From the NCBI GenBank assembly GCA_024304885.1, contig JALJOM010000003.1:902110-966109 (forward strand): a DNA stretch of 64,000 bases, written 5' to 3'. Of this stretch, positions 42,821-52,383 are shown piece after piece; the stretch's first letter is position 1; every line of letters starts with the position of its first letter. Position numbers and translations under genes: made by a program. Source of the DNA: Beijerinckiaceae bacterium (lineage in GTDB: Bacteria > Pseudomonadota > Alphaproteobacteria > Rhizobiales > Beijerinckiaceae). The notes below the pieces were generated by a model. The model ran no database searches. It was not told the origin of the DNA and was given only the letters and a program-made list of their open reading frames with translations.

Positions 42821-43591
42821 TCAGGCACGGTTCTTCCGCGCGCGCAATTCCGCGAACACATCGGCCGGATCGGCTCCTTCCATCCCGATCGCCGCCTGGA
42901 TTTCGGGGGCCTCGGCGCGCAGGAACGGATTGGTCGCGCGCTCGAGCTCGATCGTCGTCGGCAGGGTGAACTTCCCCGCCTCGCGAAGCCGTGCGACCGC
43001 GGCGGCCCGCTCGGCGAGGATCACGTTTTCCGGATCGACCGAGAGCGCGAAGCGCGCATTGGCGAGCGTATATTCGTGCCCGCAATAGACGGCGGTCTCG
43101 CCGGGCAGGGCGGCGAGCTTCTGGAGCGAATGATAGAGGACATGCGCCGGCTCCTCGAAGCCGCGGCCGCAGCCCAAGGAGAAGAGCGTGTCGCCCGAGA
43201 AGAGGATCCCCTCCTCGGTGAACCAATAGGCGACATGGCCGGACGTATGCCCCGGCACCTCGATGACGGTGGCCGCGAGCGCGCCGACCTCGACGACATC
43301 GTCCTCGCCGACCGCGCGATCCAGCCTGCCGATCCTTTCCGCCTCCTTGCTCGGACCGACGACGCAGGCTTGCGGAAAGCGCTCCCGGAGCCCGGCGATG
43401 CCCTGGACATGGTCGTGATGGTGATGCGTGACGAGGATATCGGTCAGCTCCCAGTCCCGTGCGGCGAGCGCGGCGAGGATCGGGGCGGCCTCGGGGGCGT
43501 CGATCGCGGCGGTCGCGCGCCGGTGCGGATCATGGACGAGGACGCCGAAATTGTCCGAAAGGCACAGGAATTGATGGATATGCGCGGCCAT
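42821..43591 (-). CDS. gloB: Hydroxyacylglutathione hydrolase (glyoxalase II)
   Basis: A 256-aa metallo-beta-lactamase-fold enzyme that hydrolyses S-lactoylglutathione. Metal motif THHHHDHVQG near residue 54, then VPGHTSGH, FSGDTLFSLGCGRGFE and YCGHEYT; the C-terminal GloB domain carries RATNPFLR. ATG 43591 is chosen as MAAHIHQFLCLSDN begins the homology; the frame extends upstream without it. Divergent from a methyltransferase, a usual alphaproteobacterial arrangement. Confidence 0.96.
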   Translation of the reverse strand: MAAHIHQFLCLSDNFGVLVHDPHRRATAAIDAPEAAPILAALAARDWELTDILVTHHHHDHVQGIAGLRERFPQACVVGPSKEAERIGRLDRAVGEDDVVEVGALAATVIEVPGHTSGHVAYWFTEEGILFSGDTLFSLGCGRGFEEPAHVLYHSLQKLAALPGETAVYCGHEYTLANARFALSVDPENVILAERAAAVARLREAGKFTLPTTIELERATNPFLRAEAPEIQAAIGMEGADPADVFAELRARKNRA

Positions 43592-43780
43592 GGCGCCTTG
43601 ATCTCCTCGCGGGCGAAAGCTAGCCAAGCGGCGAGATCCGGTCAAATCCTCGAGTGGCCGCCCGGCTCGGACGGGGCGCCGAAACCCGGCCTCGGCGCGA
43701 TGCCGACGCTGCGGCCGCGGCCCGGCACCGCCGTCGCTCGAGTCCCCCGGCACCGGTTCGGACGAAGAGGCTTTCCTCAC

Positions 43781-44605
43781 ATGCCGCTCGACGTCGTCGA
43801 TCTTCGCAGCTTCTACGCCTCGCCGCTCGGCGAGGTGGTGCGCCGGGTCGTCGGCCGTGTCATTCGCGCGCGCTTTGCGAATTGCACCGGATTCTCGATC
43901 CTCGGGATCGGATATGCGACCCCCTATCTCGGGATGTTCCGCGACGAGGCGGTTCGGGTCCTCGCCTTCATGCCGGCCGAGCAAGGGGTCGTGAACTGGC
44001 CCGCGTCCGGCCGTTCGGCGTCGGCCTTGGTCGAGACGACGACGATGCCCTTGCCGGATGCCTCGATCGACCGTGCGATCATCGTCCATGCGCTCGAGAT
44101 CGGTGAGCATCCGCGCGCGTTGCTGGCGGAGGTCTGGCGGGTCCTCACGCCGGGCGGGAGAGTGATGCTGGTGACGCCGAGCCGAGCCGGCCTCTGGGCG
44201 CGGGTCGACAGCACCCCGTTCGGCCATGGGCAACCCTATTCGCGCGGCCAGCTTCGCGAGCTGATGCGAGAAACGCTGTTCTCGCCGACGCATTGGGGCG
44301 AGGCGCTCTATATCCCGCCGTTCCAGGGGCGCACGCTCCTCCACGCCGCGAGCTTCGTCGAGCGGGTCGGCGCATATCTTTCCCTGCCCGGCGCCGGCGT
44401 GCTCGCCGTCGAGGCGACGAAGCAGCTCTATCGACCGATCGGCGTGAGGACCGACAGGGCGCGCCTGCCGCGGCTCGACCCGGTCCTCGTGCCGCAGCCC
44501 GGGACCGTCATGGCGCTCTCGCGGGCGCGTGTCGGCGGCCGGTCGCGACAATGTTTCGCGTCGCGTGGGGTCGGCGTGGCGGGTGCTCGCCCCGTGCCAC
44601 GATGA
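43781..44605 (+). CDS. SAM-dependent methyltransferase (UbiE/type 11-like)
   Basis: A 274-aa class I methyltransferase. [14 protein letters not shown] replaces the usual motif [20 protein letters not shown] is the motif II region and [19 protein letters not shown] motif III. The C-terminus is R-rich. Conserved next to gloB in alphaproteobacteria; substrate unknown. Confidence 0.87.
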   Translation: MPLDVVDLRSFYASPLGEVVRRVVGRVIRARFANCTGFSILGIGYATPYLGMFRDEAVRVLAFMPAEQGVVNWPASGRSASALVETTTMPLPDASIDRAIIVHALEIGEHPRALLAEVWRVLTPGGRVMLVTPSRAGLWARVDSTPFGHGQPYSRGQLRELMRETLFSPTHWGEALYIPPFQGRTLLHAASFVERVGAYLSLPGAGVLAVEATKQLYRPIGVRTDRARLPRLDPVLVPQPGTVMALSRARVGGRSRQCFASRGVGVAGARPVPR

Positions 44606-44729
44606 GGACGGTACTCAATTCGACGGATGTGGCTCGGACTCTTTGCGCTATTTCGTATTCGTGCGTCTCGAGCTAGGGTACAACCCTGGCTTGCCCATCC
44701 AAGCTGCCGTCGACCGACGAGGACGATTG

Positions 44730-45287
44730 ATGCCTGTCAACAACGCTACCTTGGATCACGGAGTCACAATCCTTTATCCGGACCTCGTCAACATCTACGG
44801 CTGCACCATTGGCGAGGGCACGCGTGTCGGGCCATTCGTCGAGATCCAACGCGACGTGACCATCGGAGCCCGCTGCAAGATCTCCTCGCATGCCTTCATC
44901 TGCGAGGGCGTCGCGATCGAGGACGGCGTGTTCGTCGGCCACGGCGTGATGTTCACCAACGACCTCTACCCGAGAGCGGTCACCGAGACCGGCGAGCTCC
45001 AAGGGAGCGAGGATTGGGAGCTGGTTCGGACCCTCGTCCGGCAGCGGGCCTCGATCGGCTCCAACGCCACGATCCTCGCCGGGGTCACGATCGGTCACGG
45101 AGCGCTCGTCGGCGCAGGTGCGCTCGTGACCAAGGACGTGCCGGACCATGCGATCGTGGCCGGGAATCCCGCACGCGTCATCGGTGACGCGCGTCGGCGT
45201 GCCGCGGCTCGGGTCGATGCCGCACGTGGCGATGCGGCGATAGGTGCGAATCCGCACAGCAGTTCCGAACACCGAAAAGTGAAATAA
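44730..45287 (+). CDS. Left-handed beta-helix (hexapeptide) acyltransferase, WbpD/FdtC-like
   Basis: A 185-aa protein with hexapeptide repeats: [40 protein letters not shown] and [20 protein letters not shown]. This fits sugar N-acetyltransferases acting on UDP- or dTDP-amino sugars. ATG 44730 is used, as the frame upstream is unrelated. First of a five-gene nucleotide-sugar cluster with the oxidoreductase 133 bp downstream. Confidence 0.88.
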   Translation: MPVNNATLDHGVTILYPDLVNIYGCTIGEGTRVGPFVEIQRDVTIGARCKISSHAFICEGVAIEDGVFVGHGVMFTNDLYPRAVTETGELQGSEDWELVRTLVRQRASIGSNATILAGVTIGHGALVGAGALVTKDVPDHAIVAGNPARVIGDARRRAAARVDAARGDAAIGANPHSSSEHRKVK

Positions 45288-45419
45288 GTGACAAGTCCGA
45301 ACGGCGATTTCGAACGTAATTCGAACGGCCGTGCCCGCGGCTGATCGAGTGCGTGGGATCGATTGATTTCTCTAGAGCGCCCGGCCGTTCGCGCCGTGGC
45401 TGCACCCAGGAGTGATTGA

Positions 45420-46448
45420 ATGGTTGGCGTCGGAATCGTCGGCTACGGCTATTGGGGTCCGAACCTCGCACGTTGCGTAGCCGAGAGCGAAGGGTGCAAG
45501 CTCTCGGCGATCGCCGATATGTCTCCTGCCGCACTCGCGAAAGCAGGGAAACGGCATCCGGAAGCTGCGCTCTTTGCCGACTGGCGGAGCGCGATCGCCG
45601 CTCCGGACGTCGACGCCGTGCTTATCGCCACTCCCGTGAAGTTTCATTTCGAGATCGCGCTCGCGGCCCTCCATGCGGGAAAGCATGTCTTCGTCGAGAA
45701 GCCGATCACGCAAACCTCCACCGAGGCGGCGATCCTCATCGGCGAAGCCCAGAAGCGAAACCTCGTGCTGATGGTCGACCATACGTTCGTCTATACGGGG
45801 GCCGTCCGCAAAATCCACGAGCTCGTCACCGACGGGACGCTCGGCGATATCTATTATTACGATTCGACACGCATCAACCTCGGCCTGTTCCAGCGCGATG
45901 TGAACGTGATCTGGGACCTCGCGGTCCACGACCTCGCCATCCTCGACTTTCTCATGGACACGGTCCCGGCCGCTGTTTCCGCCAACGGAGCGAACCATGT
46001 CACGCGTGGGCCGGACAACATGGCCTACATGACCGTCTATTTCGAGAACGGCATGCTCGCTCACATCAACGTGAACTGGCTGGCGCCGGTCAAGATCCGG
46101 CAGGTGTTGATCGGGGGCAGCAAGCGTATGATCGTCTACGACGACGTGCAGCCGAGCGAGAAGGTCAAGGTCTACGATCGCGGCGTCACCCTTTCATCCG
46201 GTCCCGACGAGAGCTACAAGGAGCTCGTGTCCTACCGGCTCGGCGACATGTTCGGCCCAGAGCTGTCGAACCGGGAAGCGCTCTTGACAGAGATCGAGCA
46301 TTTCGTCGATTGCATCGAGCACAAGAAGGTTCCGGTGACGAGCGGCGAATGCGGCCTGCGGGTCGTCAAGACCCTCGAAGCCGCGTCGCTTTCCCTGCGG
46401 CAGCAAGGTCATCCGATCGAGTTCGCCCCTTTGAGCAAGGCATCATGA
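45420..46448 (+). CDS. Gfo/Idh/MocA-family oxidoreductase, WlbA/WbpB-like
   Basis: A 342-aa NAD-dependent sugar dehydrogenase. The N-terminal Rossmann motif is GIVGYGYWGPNLAR; EKPITQTSTEAA contains the family EKP signature, and DLAVHDLAILDFL the catalytic His. WlbA-type enzymes oxidise C3 of UDP-GlcNAc-uronate before amination. Overlaps the following aminotransferase (ATGA), so enzyme pair coupling is clear. Confidence 0.9.
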   Translation: MVGVGIVGYGYWGPNLARCVAESEGCKLSAIADMSPAALAKAGKRHPEAALFADWRSAIAAPDVDAVLIATPVKFHFEIALAALHAGKHVFVEKPITQTSTEAAILIGEAQKRNLVLMVDHTFVYTGAVRKIHELVTDGTLGDIYYYDSTRINLGLFQRDVNVIWDLAVHDLAILDFLMDTVPAAVSANGANHVTRGPDNMAYMTVYFENGMLAHINVNWLAPVKIRQVLIGGSKRMIVYDDVQPSEKVKVYDRGVTLSSGPDESYKELVSYRLGDMFGPELSNREALLTEIEHFVDCIEHKKVPVTSGECGLRVVKTLEAASLSLRQQGHPIEFAPLSKAS

Positions 46449-47563
46449 TTCCATTTCTCGATTTGCAGGCACAATACGCGGTGGTCGGTCCGGAGATCGA
46501 GGCCGCGGTTCTCGCGGTGCTCCGACGCGGCGACTATATTCTCGGCAAGCCTGTCGCCGAGTTCGAGCAAAGGTTTGCCGCGTTCTGCGGGACGAAAGAC
46601 GCGGTCGCCGTCAATACCGGGACCTCCGCCCTTCATCTCGCGCTTCTCGCGGCAGGCGTCGGTCCGGGCGACGAGGTCGTGACCGTGCCGATGACCTTCG
46701 TCGCCACGGTCGCCGCCATCCTCTATACCGGCGCGACCCCGGTTTTCGTCGATATCGACCGCGACACCTTGACGATGGATACGCATGCGATCGAGGCGGT
46801 CCTGACCCCCCGCACGAAGGCGATCCTGCCCGTCCATTTGCACGGACGCCTGGCCGACATGGATGCGATCCTTAAGATTGCCCGGGCGCGTGGGATCGCC
46901 GTGATCGAGGACGCGGCCCAGGCCCATGGCGCGTCGAGGGACGGTCGTCTCGCCGGGAGCTTCGGCGACATCGGTTGCTTCAGCTTCTACCCGGGCAAGA
47001 ATCTCGGCGCCTGTGGCGAAGGCGGAGCGATCGTCACCGACAACCCCGACTACGCGACCGCGATTCGGCAGCTGCGGGATTGGGGCCAGGCCGGCAAGTA
47101 CAATCATGTCCGCCGAGGCTACAACTACCGTCTCGACACGATCCAGGCCGCGGCGCTCACGGTGAAGCTCGCTCACCTCGCGGCCTGGACCGAGGCGCGC
47201 CGTAAGGTGGCCGCGACCTATGACGCGTTGCTCGCGGGCGGTCCCGCGGCACCACCCCTGCCGGCGCGCGGCTCGGAGCACGCCTATCACGTCTATGCTG
47301 TGCGTGTCGCCGAGCGCGACCGTGTCCAGGCGGAGCTGAAAGAGCAGGGAATTCCGACGCTCATCCATTATCCGAAACCGGTCCATCTTCAGCCGGCCTA
47401 TGCCGATCTCGGCTATGGCGCCGGCCGGTTTCCCGTCTCCGAAAGCTATGCGGCGGAGACCCTGTCCCTGCCGATCTATCCCGAGCTGACCGAAGCTCAG
47501 GCGGGGGAGGTCGCGGCCGCATTGCGGCAAGCCTGTGAGGTGCGTGATGTGCGGGTTGCCTGA
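46445..47563 (+). CDS. DegT/DnrJ/EryC1 aminotransferase, WlbC/WbpE-like
   Basis: A 372-aa PLP-dependent sugar aminotransferase. IPFLDLQAQY opens it, IEDAAQAHGA carries the PLP Asp, and CFSFYPGKNLGACGEGGA has the Schiff-base lysine. RRGYNYRLDTIQAA is the conserved C-terminal segment. With the preceding oxidoreductase and acyltransferase it matches the wlb/wbp route to 3-amino sugars. It provides an intact comparison for the lysine-less homologue at 7935-9083. Confidence 0.93.
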   Translation: MIPFLDLQAQYAVVGPEIEAAVLAVLRRGDYILGKPVAEFEQRFAAFCGTKDAVAVNTGTSALHLALLAAGVGPGDEVVTVPMTFVATVAAILYTGATPVFVDIDRDTLTMDTHAIEAVLTPRTKAILPVHLHGRLADMDAILKIARARGIAVIEDAAQAHGASRDGRLAGSFGDIGCFSFYPGKNLGACGEGGAIVTDNPDYATAIRQLRDWGQAGKYNHVRRGYNYRLDTIQAAALTVKLAHLAAWTEARRKVAATYDALLAGGPAAPPLPARGSEHAYHVYAVRVAERDRVQAELKEQGIPTLIHYPKPVHLQPAYADLGYGAGRFPVSESYAAETLSLPIYPELTEAQAGEVAAALRQACEVRDVRVA

Positions 47564-48647
47564 AGGCTGTCTGGAGCCCGCCGTCGCCGAGAGGGCGCGC
47601 GCTGTCCTTTCGGGCAAGCGTGTCCTCATGACCGGCGGCGCCGGCTTCGTCGGGTCCCACATCGCCGACCTCCTAGTCGATGCGGGCTGTTCCGAGATCA
47701 CCATCATCGACAACATGGTGCGTGGGCGTCCCGCCAACCTCGCCACGGCGAATGCGCGCGGCAACATTCGCCTGGTCGAGGGAGACATTCGAGACAAGGC
47801 CTTGATGGCGACGCTCGTCAAGGGAGCGGACACGGTCTTTCATCAAGCCGCCTTGCGCATCACCCAATGTGCCGCAGAGCCGCGCGAAGCGCTCGAGGTG
47901 ATGGTGGACGCGACCTACGACCTCGTCGAGCTCTGCCTCGCCGAAGGTGTTCGCAAGCTCGTCGCCGCGTCCTCCGCTTCGGTCTACGGCATGGCCGACG
48001 CATTCCCGACGACGGAAAGCAGCCACCCCTACAACAACAGGACTCTCTACGGCGCCGCGAAGGCCTTCAACGAAGGACTCTATCGCGCCTTCGCCGACAT
48101 GAAGGGCCTCGACTACATCGCCATGCGCTACTTCAACGTCTATGGCACGCGCATGGACATCCACGGTCGCTATACCGAGGTCATGATCCGCTGGATGGAA
48201 CGGCTCGCCGCCGGTCAGCCGCCGATCATCTTCGGCGACGGGCTGCAGACCATGGACATGATCAACGTCAAGGATGTCGCGCGCGCCAATATCCTCGCCG
48301 CGATCTCGCCCGCGACCGATGTCGTACTCAACATCGGCAGCGGCACCGAGACCTCCTTGAAAGAGGTCGCACGGCTCTTGTCCTCGGCGATGGGGCGGCC
48401 CGACCTCGTTCCTGTCCACGAGGCCGAACGTGCCGTCAATCCGGTGCCGCGACGTCTCGCCGACGTGAGCGCCGCGCGCGACCTGATCGGCTTCAGCGCG
48501 ACCATTCTTCTGGAGCCAGGGATCGAGGAGCTCGTCGCCTGGTGGCGCGCCGAGCGCCAGAGCCCCGACATGCCGCAGGTCGTCGCCGACTTGGCGCAGG
48601 TCCCAGACTTGGCGCAGGTCCCCGATTTGGCGAATGCCGCGGAATGA
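47547..48647 (+). CDS. NAD-dependent nucleotide-sugar epimerase/dehydratase
   Basis: A 366-aa extended SDR. VLMTGGAGFVGSHIADLLVD is the NAD motif; AASSASVYGMAD and NRTLYGAAKAFNEGL give the Ser and YxxxK catalytic residues. It resembles UDP-GlcNAc C4-epimerases. ATG 47547 is taken; GTG 47535 is an option. The start overlaps the previous gene by 17 bp. Its C-terminus ends in a short tandem repeat (VPDLAQVPDLA). Confidence 0.9.
   Translation: MCGLPEGCLEPAVAERARAVLSGKRVLMTGGAGFVGSHIADLLVDAGCSEITIIDNMVRGRPANLATANARGNIRLVEGDIRDKALMATLVKGADTVFHQAALRITQCAAEPREALEVMVDATYDLVELCLAEGVRKLVAASSASVYGMADAFPTTESSHPYNNRTLYGAAKAFNEGLYRAFADMKGLDYIAMRYFNVYGTRMDIHGRYTEVMIRWMERLAAGQPPIIFGDGLQTMDMINVKDVARANILAAISPATDVVLNIGSGTETSLKEVARLLSSAMGRPDLVPVHEAERAVNPVPRRLADVSAARDLIGFSATILLEPGIEELVAWWRAERQSPDMPQVVADLAQVPDLAQVPDLANAAE
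48588..48632 (+). repeat. 18-bp tandem repeat in the epimerase C-terminus
   Basis: GACTTGGCGCAGGTCCCA occurs two and a half times in frame (units begin at 48588, 48606 and 48624), coding DLAQVP repeats after the end of the conserved domain. Differences between units are single bases. Confidence 0.8.
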
Positions 48648-49795
48648 TCCCGATCGCCCAGCCGCTTGTCGGCACGGAGGAGGCGGACGCCGCGGCCAAG
48701 GTGGTGCTTTCCGGCTGGCTGACGCAAGGTCCGCAGGTCGCCGCCTTCGAGACCGAGTTCGCCGCGTTCGTCGGCGCCCCGCATGCGTGCGCCGTCGCCA
48801 ATTGCACCGTCGCCCTGCATCTCGCGCTGCTCGCTGTCGGGGTCGAGCCCGGTGACGAGGTCGTCACCGTCAGCCACACCTATATCGCGACAGCCAATGC
48901 CGTGCGCTATTGCGGCGCCGTTCCGGTCTTCGTCGATATCGAGCCTGCCACATTCAACATGGATCCGCGCGCGATCGAGGCTGCGATCACGCCGCGTACC
49001 AAAGCGATCCTCGCGGTGCATCAGATCGGCATGCCCTGCGACCTCGCGGCAATCCTGCCGATCGCCCGCGCTCACGGACTGCCCCTGATCGAGGACGCCG
49101 CCTGCGCGATCGGCTCCGAGATCTCGATCGACGGCCGATGGGAGAGGATCGGCAAGCCGCACGGCGACATCGCCTGCTTCTCGTTTCATCCGCGCAAGGT
49201 CCTCACCACCGGCGACGGCGGGATGATCACCACGAGCAATCCGGAATGGGACTCGAGGTTCCGGCTCTGGCGCCAGCACGGCATGAGCGTCTCGGATCGG
49301 GTACGCCACGCCAGCCGGCAGGTCGTCGTCGAGGATTATCCGATCGTCGGCTACAACTACCGCATGACCGACATACAGGCCGCGGTGGGGCGCGAGCAGT
49401 TGAAGCGCCTGCCCGGGATTATCGCCAAGCGTCGCGCCCTCGCCGACAGCTACAGCCGCCTGCTCGCCGCGATTCCCGGTGTCGTTGCCCCGATCGAGCC
49501 GGTTTGGGCACGGTCGAACTGGCAGGCCTATGCCGTCCGCCTGCCCGAGGGCGTGCGCCAGATCGACGTCATGCAACACATGCTCGACAAGGAGATCGCC
49601 ACACGGCGGGGCATCATGTGCATCCATCTCGAGCCGGCCTATGCCGATCTCGAATTGCGCTTTCCCTTGCCGCATTCGGAGCGCGCCCGCGACGAGGCGA
49701 TCCTGCTGCCCCTTTTCGCGCAGATGACGGAAGACATGCAGCACGAGGTCGTCGGTGCACTGAAGGCTGCGGTCCACGGCCTCGTGGGTGCCTAG
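48644..49795 (+). CDS. DegT/DnrJ/EryC1 aminotransferase, second copy
   Basis: A 383-aa sugar aminotransferase. IEDAACAIGSE and CFSFHPRKVLTTGDGGM (with the PLP lysine) are intact, as is VGYNYRMTDIQAAVG. It differs from the first DegT gene enough to suggest another sugar substrate. It overlaps the epimerase stop (ATGA). With the epimerase it could make a 4-amino sugar, alongside the 3-amino route upstream. Confidence 0.92.
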   Translation: MIPIAQPLVGTEEADAAAKVVLSGWLTQGPQVAAFETEFAAFVGAPHACAVANCTVALHLALLAVGVEPGDEVVTVSHTYIATANAVRYCGAVPVFVDIEPATFNMDPRAIEAAITPRTKAILAVHQIGMPCDLAAILPIARAHGLPLIEDAACAIGSEISIDGRWERIGKPHGDIACFSFHPRKVLTTGDGGMITTSNPEWDSRFRLWRQHGMSVSDRVRHASRQVVVEDYPIVGYNYRMTDIQAAVGREQLKRLPGIIAKRRALADSYSRLLAAIPGVVAPIEPVWARSNWQAYAVRLPEGVRQIDVMQHMLDKEIATRRGIMCIHLEPAYADLELRFPLPHSERARDEAILLPLFAQMTEDMQHEVVGALKAAVHGLVGA

Positions 49796-49828
49796 CGCCC
49801 TCCCCGAGCCCGACATTTTCCGCGCGTC

Positions 49829-50593
49829 TCACGGCGTGAAGCCCTCGAACACGATCTGGTCCACCCATGGCGCGACCCGGGCGCGTTCCGATTCCGAGCG
49901 CACCGTCCAGGTCATGACCGGCATGCCGATCCCGCGCCGGCAGAGCAGGGGCACGGCATGGGGCAGGTCGGCGGCGTTCCAGGACAGGAAGTCCGGCTCG
50001 ACCCTCGGGTAGTCGCGCCAGTCGGTGAGCGCTGCCCGCTGCTCGTCGGAGAGCGCGGCCCAATATTTTCCGATGTAGACCGCCTCGGCGACGAGGCCGA
50101 GCGGGCAGGTGACGCCTGTTGCACGGAGATAGGCCATGGGCTCGGGATCGAAGCTTTTCAAGGCGATCGGACCCGGATAGGCTGCGGCGAGGGTAAGGGC
50201 ACGCTCGGCGAGCCGCAGATCGCCGTCGAAGTTGCCCTTGAGCTCGACGATGACGGGGACGCGGCCGGCAACCGCCGAGAGAAAGTCCGCCAGCGAGGTG
50301 ATCGTCTCGCCGCACTCCTGATAGGTGATCTTGCCGATTTCGTGGGCGTCCAAGGCGTCGAGCCGGCCTTGCGCTCGGGTCAGGCGGTCCAGCGTATCGT
50401 CGTGAAAGACCATCGCCTCGCCGTCGCGCGTCAGCTGGATGTCGCATTCGATCGCATAATTTTCGGCGATCGCTGCGCGCGCCGCGGCGAGCGTATTCTC
50501 GACGATCCCCTTCTCCCCGGAGTGCAAGCCGCGATGCGCGATCGGCCGGGCCGTCAACCAATCGGGCGCGTGGATCGATCTTTGCGCGGTCAA
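49829..50593 (-). CDS. Glycerophosphodiester phosphodiesterase
   Basis: A 254-aa GDPD-family TIM-barrel. The signature AHRGLHSGEKGIVENTLAA has the His-Arg pair, followed by ECDIQLTRDGEAMVFHDDTL (Glu, Asp, His) and VIVELKG. The start is TTG 50593, overlapping the ridA stop as TTGA; no ATG or GTG lies closer. Releases glycerol-3-phosphate from phospholipid head groups. Coupled to ridA. Confidence 0.92.
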   Translation of the reverse strand: MTAQRSIHAPDWLTARPIAHRGLHSGEKGIVENTLAAARAAIAENYAIECDIQLTRDGEAMVFHDDTLDRLTRAQGRLDALDAHEIGKITYQECGETITSLADFLSAVAGRVPVIVELKGNFDGDLRLAERALTLAAAYPGPIALKSFDPEPMAYLRATGVTCPLGLVAEAVYIGKYWAALSDEQRAALTDWRDYPRVEPDFLSWNAADLPHAVPLLCRRGIGMPVMTWTVRSESERARVAPWVDQIVFEGFTP

Positions 50594-51063
50594 GACGCGA
50601 TTTCGAGCATGGCATCGACCTCGACCGCGCAATCGAAGGGCAGCTCGGCGACACCGACGGTCGATCGCGCATGGCGTCCCTTCTCGCCGAGAACCTCGAC
50701 GACGAGATCGGAGGCTCCGTTCATCACCGCCGCGACGGTGGAGAAGCCCGGCGCCGTGTTGATGAAGCCGCCGAGCCGGACGCAGCGCGAAATCTTGTCG
50801 AGATCGCCGAGGGCGGCCTTGGCCTGAGCCAGGATGTTGATCGCGCAGAGGCGCGCCGCGGCCTTTCCCGCCTCGACAGAGACTGCGGCGCCGACCTTGC
50901 CGACATGAGCCGGGTCGAGCTTGCCGTCGGCCCCGAAGGCGAGCTGGCCCGAGACGACGAGCAAGCGGCCCGAGACGACGAAAGGAACGTAATTGGCGAC
51001 CGGTGCCGCGGCCGTGGGCAGGACGATCCCGAGCGCTGCCAATCTCGCCTCGACCTCGCTCAT
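50590..51063 (-). CDS. RidA/YjgF-family protein
   Basis: A 157-aa member of the longer RidA group (YjgF/YER057c/UK114), with LVVSGQLAFGADGKL near residue 35 and LGGFINTAPGFSTVAAVMNG, then ARSTVGVAELPFDCAVEVDA. The Arg in ARSTVG matches the imine-deaminase active-site arginine. ATG 51063. Likely 2-aminoacrylate or related enamine hydrolysis. Confidence 0.93.
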   Translation of the reverse strand: MSEVEARLAALGIVLPTAAAPVANYVPFVVSGRLLVVSGQLAFGADGKLDPAHVGKVGAAVSVEAGKAAARLCAINILAQAKAALGDLDKISRCVRLGGFINTAPGFSTVAAVMNGASDLVVEVLGEKGRHARSTVGVAELPFDCAVEVDAMLEIAS

Positions 51064-51240
51064 CGTCCGCTCTCCCGATATATAGCCGGAGCGGAATCGT
51101 TAGCCCGGCTGCACGCCCGGCTCAACCGCCAAATCGCCATGGCTGTTGCAAGCGCGTCGCGCCGACCCTAACCTCGCTCTGCCGCCGACCCGCCATGTCC
51201 GGACCGACATGCGGGCCGCGGCTCGTGCAAAGGACGACAG

Positions 51241-52146
51241 ATGACGCGTGTACTCGATGCCATTCCGACGTGCTGCCGGTTCCTGTCGGCGGCCTTCGCC
51301 GTCGCCTTTGTGACGGCCGGGCCGGTACTCGCCGCGGGCTCGCTCTCGACGCGAGCCCCTGCGCATTCCGCCTCGACCGTCGCCGTTTCGTCGGCTGTCT
51401 CCCTCGCGTCCCATCGCGCGGTCTACGAGCTGTCGCTCGCGAGATCGACCGGGTCCAAGAGCCCGACCGCGGCGCATGGCCGGATCGCCTTCGACTTCTC
51501 TAGCTCGCCCTGCGAGGGCTACGTCCAGAACTTCCGGCAATTGACCGAGTTGCAGCCCGCAGAAGGGCCGGCACGCGTCTCCGACATGTCGTCTGCGACC
51601 TACGAGGATTCCGAGGGCAAGACCTACGACTTCAAGGTAAAGTCCAAGATAGACGACGGCGCGGCCGAGACCGTGGACGGCAAGGCGTCGCGCTCGGACG
51701 GCGGCGGTCCCATGTCCGTGCAGCTCGCCAAGCCGAAGAAGGCCAAGCTCGTGCTGGGCTCCGGCGTCCTGTTTCCGACCGCCCATCTGAAACGCATCCT
51801 CGCCGCCGCCAAGGCGGGCGAGCACCTTCTCGAGGTCAAGGTCTTCGATGGCGCGGAAACCGGCGAGAAGGTCTATGAGACGACGACCGTCATCGGACGC
51901 CCGATCGCGTCGCCTCCGGCAGAGCCCGCGGCGCGTATTCCAGCGCTCCTGAACATGCGCCGCTGGCCGGTGTCGATCGCCTATTTCGACGGCGGGAAGC
52001 CGGACAGCGGTCCGAGCTACACGCTCTCGTTCGACCTCTACGAGAATGGAATCTCCCGCGCGCTGAGGCTCGACTACGGCGATTTCGTCCTGTCGGGGGA
52101 GATGTCGAGCCTCGAAATCCTGCCCGAGCCCGCCTGCGCCAAATAG
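51241..52146 (+). CDS. eipB: Cell envelope integrity protein EipB (DUF1849)
   Basis: A 301-aa periplasmic protein with a signal peptide (FLSAAFAVAFVTAGPVLA) and the DUF1849 pattern SHRAVYELSLARSTGSKSP, GRIAFDFSSSPCEGYVQNF. Brucella EipB is a beta-spiral protein needed for envelope integrity. The two family cysteines are at CEGY and the C-terminal PEPACAK, able to form a disulfide. ATG 51241 gives full signal length. Confidence 0.92.
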   Translation: MTRVLDAIPTCCRFLSAAFAVAFVTAGPVLAAGSLSTRAPAHSASTVAVSSAVSLASHRAVYELSLARSTGSKSPTAAHGRIAFDFSSSPCEGYVQNFRQLTELQPAEGPARVSDMSSATYEDSEGKTYDFKVKSKIDDGAAETVDGKASRSDGGGPMSVQLAKPKKAKLVLGSGVLFPTAHLKRILAAAKAGEHLLEVKVFDGAETGEKVYETTTVIGRPIASPPAEPAARIPALLNMRRWPVSIAYFDGGKPDSGPSYTLSFDLYENGISRALRLDYGDFVLSGEMSSLEILPEPACAK

Positions 52147-52254
52147 GCACCCCATCGAGCCAGCGGTGTCGGGCGCCCCCTCTCGATCACATTTTTGTTC
52201 CGACACCCTCGTGGAGCTCGGCGCGCACGCGCGGCGGAGATCAAATAAGGAGGG

Positions 52255-52292
52255 CTTATGTAGTAGATAAGAACAAACGATTTCAGTTATTT
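52255..52292 (+). promoter_or_regulatory. 38-bp LysR-type element upstream of pmoC
   Basis: CTTAT-N7-ATAAG (T-N11-A, LTTR box geometry) is followed directly by ACAAACGATTTC-A-GTTA. The same 38-bp layout, without gaps, is at 54293-54330. It lies 92-129 bp before the pmoC ATG. AGGAGGGC precedes it, probably by chance. Confidence 0.75.
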
Positions 52293-52383
52293 TGCAGCCT
52301 CGCATAGCCTCTGCGGTGCCCTTGCGGCAAAGCGCGAAGCTCTCCGAGCTTCACGAGCCTTCAACGCAACAACGAGGCACACA

